Shown piece after piece: positions 61,546 to 64,000 of a stretch of 64,000 nucleotides of DNA (the stretch's first letter is position 1; every line of letters starts with the position of its first letter). The DNA lies in NCBI GenBank assembly GCA_029961685.1, contig JARWKL010000016.1, forward strand, positions 191,001 through 255,000. The letters are read 5' to 3'. Source of the DNA: Aristolochia californica. Its lineage: Eukaryota > Streptophyta > Magnoliopsida > Piperales > Aristolochiaceae. Made by a program: the position numbers and the translations under genes. The notes under the pieces are model-generated. The model ran no database searches. It was not told where the DNA came from and worked only from the letters and a program-made list of their open reading frames with translations.

Positions 61546-64000
61546 ATTAATTTATCCAAGAGAAATTAACATTGAGAGATGAGAGGGATCGGTCAAGGAG
61601 TAACTCCCTCCCACCAACCAACTGAGGAACGGAGTAATTCCTACCCAACGACCATTCCCTCTGATCCAGTGCCTCTAGTAGGACAGCGCCCAGGATGGGG
61701 CGACTATCGAACCAGTCTGGGGAAGCAGTAGCAACGACAAGGCAAACAACTGGAAGAAGAAGAAGATAAGGAGGAAGAAGAACGTATTGAAACCGAAGAT
61801 AGCTCAGGAGCGAAATGGCAAACTCTAATCTCGAGATCCTCACGACGAAGGATTCTAGTGGAGGACCCGACAAGATATGAATTCCGGAATGGAAAAGCGA
61901 AACTGACTTTTCGAAAGAGGAAGGAGAAGAGTGGGGAAGCAATCCAGATACACGCGCAAATGGGGAAAAAAATCATACATCTCCCTCCTGATCTCTGCAG
62001 TCAGCTTTTTCCTAGACATCTTCAGGAAAGTCCAATTAGGGAACACGGGAAGAAAATACAGCAGATCACTCCTCACCAGGGATTTGGAATTCCAAGTGCA
62101 CATCCAGTATCACGGGGGACTTCTTGAATGCATCGTCCACCAAAGACGTGGCCAAATGATAATGGGTATGATATACCTACCACAGCTCTCCACTTCTAGA
62201 ATGGGATGGAAACACTTTGATCAAATACTCCGGCATCTAACCACATAAAAAAAAAATTCACTCACAACCAAGCACCTCACACCAGTCAATTTTTTCGCCT
62301 CCAACTGCTCCTCCAACAAAAAAACCTCAGATCACCAAAAACAACTGTCCACCACCACCACCAATACCACTCCCTCAAGCCTCACCTCACAAAAACCAGT
62401 TTTTCATATCCCTACCAGCCCACATCGAAATTGAGGGCACTCGCAGAATGTCCATGGCAGTGATCATAGAAGCTTTGGAAATTTTTTGCACCAGCAAGCA
62501 AATCCAAGAATGGCTACAAAAACGAAATATCAATCCCACAACCATCACCAAAACTCAAGAGAGAAGCTGGATAATTAATTTTAATTCAGAGGAGGACCGC
62601 AGAAGAATACATGCACTAAAGACAGAGACTGAATCACTGATCTTTCACATGACGAATTGGAGCCCAGAACTCACAGCACCCCTCTCGGGGCAATGGGTGA
62701 TCGTCAAAGGTCTTCCGGTGGAAATCCGATGCAGGCATACTCTGGAATGCCTCACAAAAGGTTTCAGAGAACTTATCTGGGCCGAAAGCCAGCCAACGAA
62801 CCTTCACAAAGAAAAAATCTTCATCCAGCCAAAATCACCGGTAAGTGGTTTACAATTTGTTCATATTTCTACGGAAAAACCATGACTTGGGTCTCCATGG
62901 AATTTGGAGACCTGGAAGTCCTTCCGGCAGTTTATCCCAGCTCGGAAGAAACCTCACGAGGCATGACTCAGGTTGAGTCGACTCTCCCAACTTTGCCGAC
63001 TCGAAAACATCCCTTAGAGTCCAATCGGACATGGGTTCCAAAAAAAAATCCGGCCCCAAATCTAAATCTAAATCAAAACCCAAATCCCAGAACAGTCCAA
63101 TCTATGCCAATCTTCAATAGCCCAATTAATGCCCGTGCCGACAAAATCCCCGAAGTGACAATACCCCTATCCACAGTGCCATCCCTCGGTAATCGAGCTC
63201 CCCAACCAACTGCAAAATACCTGTCACCAACCCCAAAAGGAAATCTATATGACAAGATCTCTCGAGCCGATCCGTCATCACAACCTTCACCTGAGAAGAC
63301 TCCTTCCATAACTCCCGCTACTTCCCCATCTTAATCATCTCATGACAAGACTCCTATCAGCCCCTTTAGTCCTATCATCATAAACCACATCATCCTCTCA
63401 CCTACATCGCCATCACACTCTGCCTCACCAAGACACAAAAATCCAAAAAAACACGTCCTCCCACATACCTTCCCCCCCATTTCCCGAAAACCATCATCAC
63501 CTCTTCAAATCAATGGTATTCCCAATGCCCCCCCGATCTAGCAACCTTGAGCCCCGGGACGTCTTTCAACCATCACATCCATCGCAGCCAATATTTTCCT
63601 ACACGCCACTGTCGATCACATCAATCCCCAAATCCCCTCAGCCCACATCACGTCGATCTTCCGTCCCTTCATATTTAAACCAACTTCCCCTTCGCCACCC
63701 TACCCGAAATCCCCCGCCTCCCGAAGCCCACAATCTTTTAGTACACCTCGCCTGTCAAACGCCACCTGTGCACCCTCCATTTCCCGAGGCTTATCCAACT
63801 CGACAAACCCCCATCTCTCCACTATATCACACACAACCTTGGCTCCTTCCCGAGACTTATCCACCTTGACCTCGACCCCTCCTCCCTCAACCCTGCCACA
63901 TCAAATCACCCAACATCCCATTCCTCTTGCCGCCCCATCAGACCCTTCTCTGACACAAATCTCCCTATACACAGATCCTCCTCGAACCCCGCTAAGCCCT
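61546..64000 (+). mobile_element. LINE ORF1 region inside DCL3 intron
   Basis: Plus strand: a basic N-terminal segment (F-R-N-G-K-A-K-L-T-F-R-K-R-K-E-K-S-G at about 61882), a DUF4283-like core at 62448-62885 (W-I-I-N-F-N-S-E-E-D...L-S-G-Q-W-V-I-V-K-G-L-P-V-E-I-R), and a long Pro/Ser/Thr-rich part to the window end (63000-64000). This resembles the ORF1 of plant L1 LINEs; ORF2 would lie beyond 64000. Frames are interrupted. It is in the same orientation as DCL3. Confidence 0.55.
62448..62885 (+). pseudogene. LINE ORF1 core (DUF4283-like), 145-residue frame
   Basis: Open frame with the pattern W-x-I-x-F...E-D-R-R-R-I...G-Q-W-V-I-V-K-G-L-P-V-E-I-R. The overlapping +2 frame (62657-63334) takes over with a Pro/Asn-rich linker, so the original ORF1 probably had one frameshift near 62870. 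The protein is thought to bind the element RNA. Assignment to DUF4283 is from pattern memory only. Confidence 0.5.

Noticed and set aside
1..64000. tRNA, rRNA, CRISPR or bacterial operon signals
   Set aside because: None seen; gene structure and repeats are those of a plant nucleus.

Overview
This is a plant nuclear DNA window, probably from a dicot or another non-grass species with long introns. Two host genes lie on the + strand: the 3' two-thirds of TARGET OF RAPAMYCIN (TOR) and the 5' end of a Dicer-like gene that reads as DCL3. Almost everything else is transposable-element DNA. The evidence is plant GT-AG gene structure, TOR and DCL3 reading frames closely like the Arabidopsis proteins as I know them, plant L1-type LINEs with a terminal RNase H, Copia LTR elements with an initiator-Met-tRNA primer site, TRIM elements, PIF/Harbinger elements and CCCTAAA-type repeats. 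I cannot name the species.

Layout. 1-8272: intron of TOR (or sequence upstream of its first exon here) filled with a degenerate LINE (ORF1 with a 1-kb tandem duplication, then ORF2) and a second LINE piece. 8273-50013: 33 TOR exons encoding about 1,394 residues: end of the HEAT region, FAT, FRB, kinase and FATC. The open frame closes exactly across all 33 exons. Introns 12730-26095 (13.4 kb), 26165-36429 (10.3 kb) and 37954-43016 (5.1 kb) are swollen by LINE copies in both orientations, three TRIMs (26661-27045, 27641-27962, 35374-35795) plus a larger deletion-derived Copia element with the same kind of 118-bp LTR (13295-15349), a Copia fragment (32425-34468) and two solo LTRs. 50014-59545: TOR 3' UTR, then AT-rich repeats and two related PIF/Harbinger copies with Myb/SANT-like and dead transposase genes and CCCTAAA-like arrays. 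59707-60495: DCL3 exons 1-3. 60496-64000: a DCL3 intron, or sequence beyond it, holding LINE ORF1 sequence.

How it works together. TOR (growth and nutrient kinase) and DCL3 (maker of 24-nt siRNAs that direct DNA methylation of repeats) are neighbours in the same orientation, about 9.7 kb apart. Nothing in the sequence links them functionally; the linkage is notable because TOR introns carry many repeats of the kind DCL3 products normally silence. All retroelement coding regions I examined are broken except one short intact RNase H frame (46051-46620). I see no tRNA, rRNA or CRISPR.
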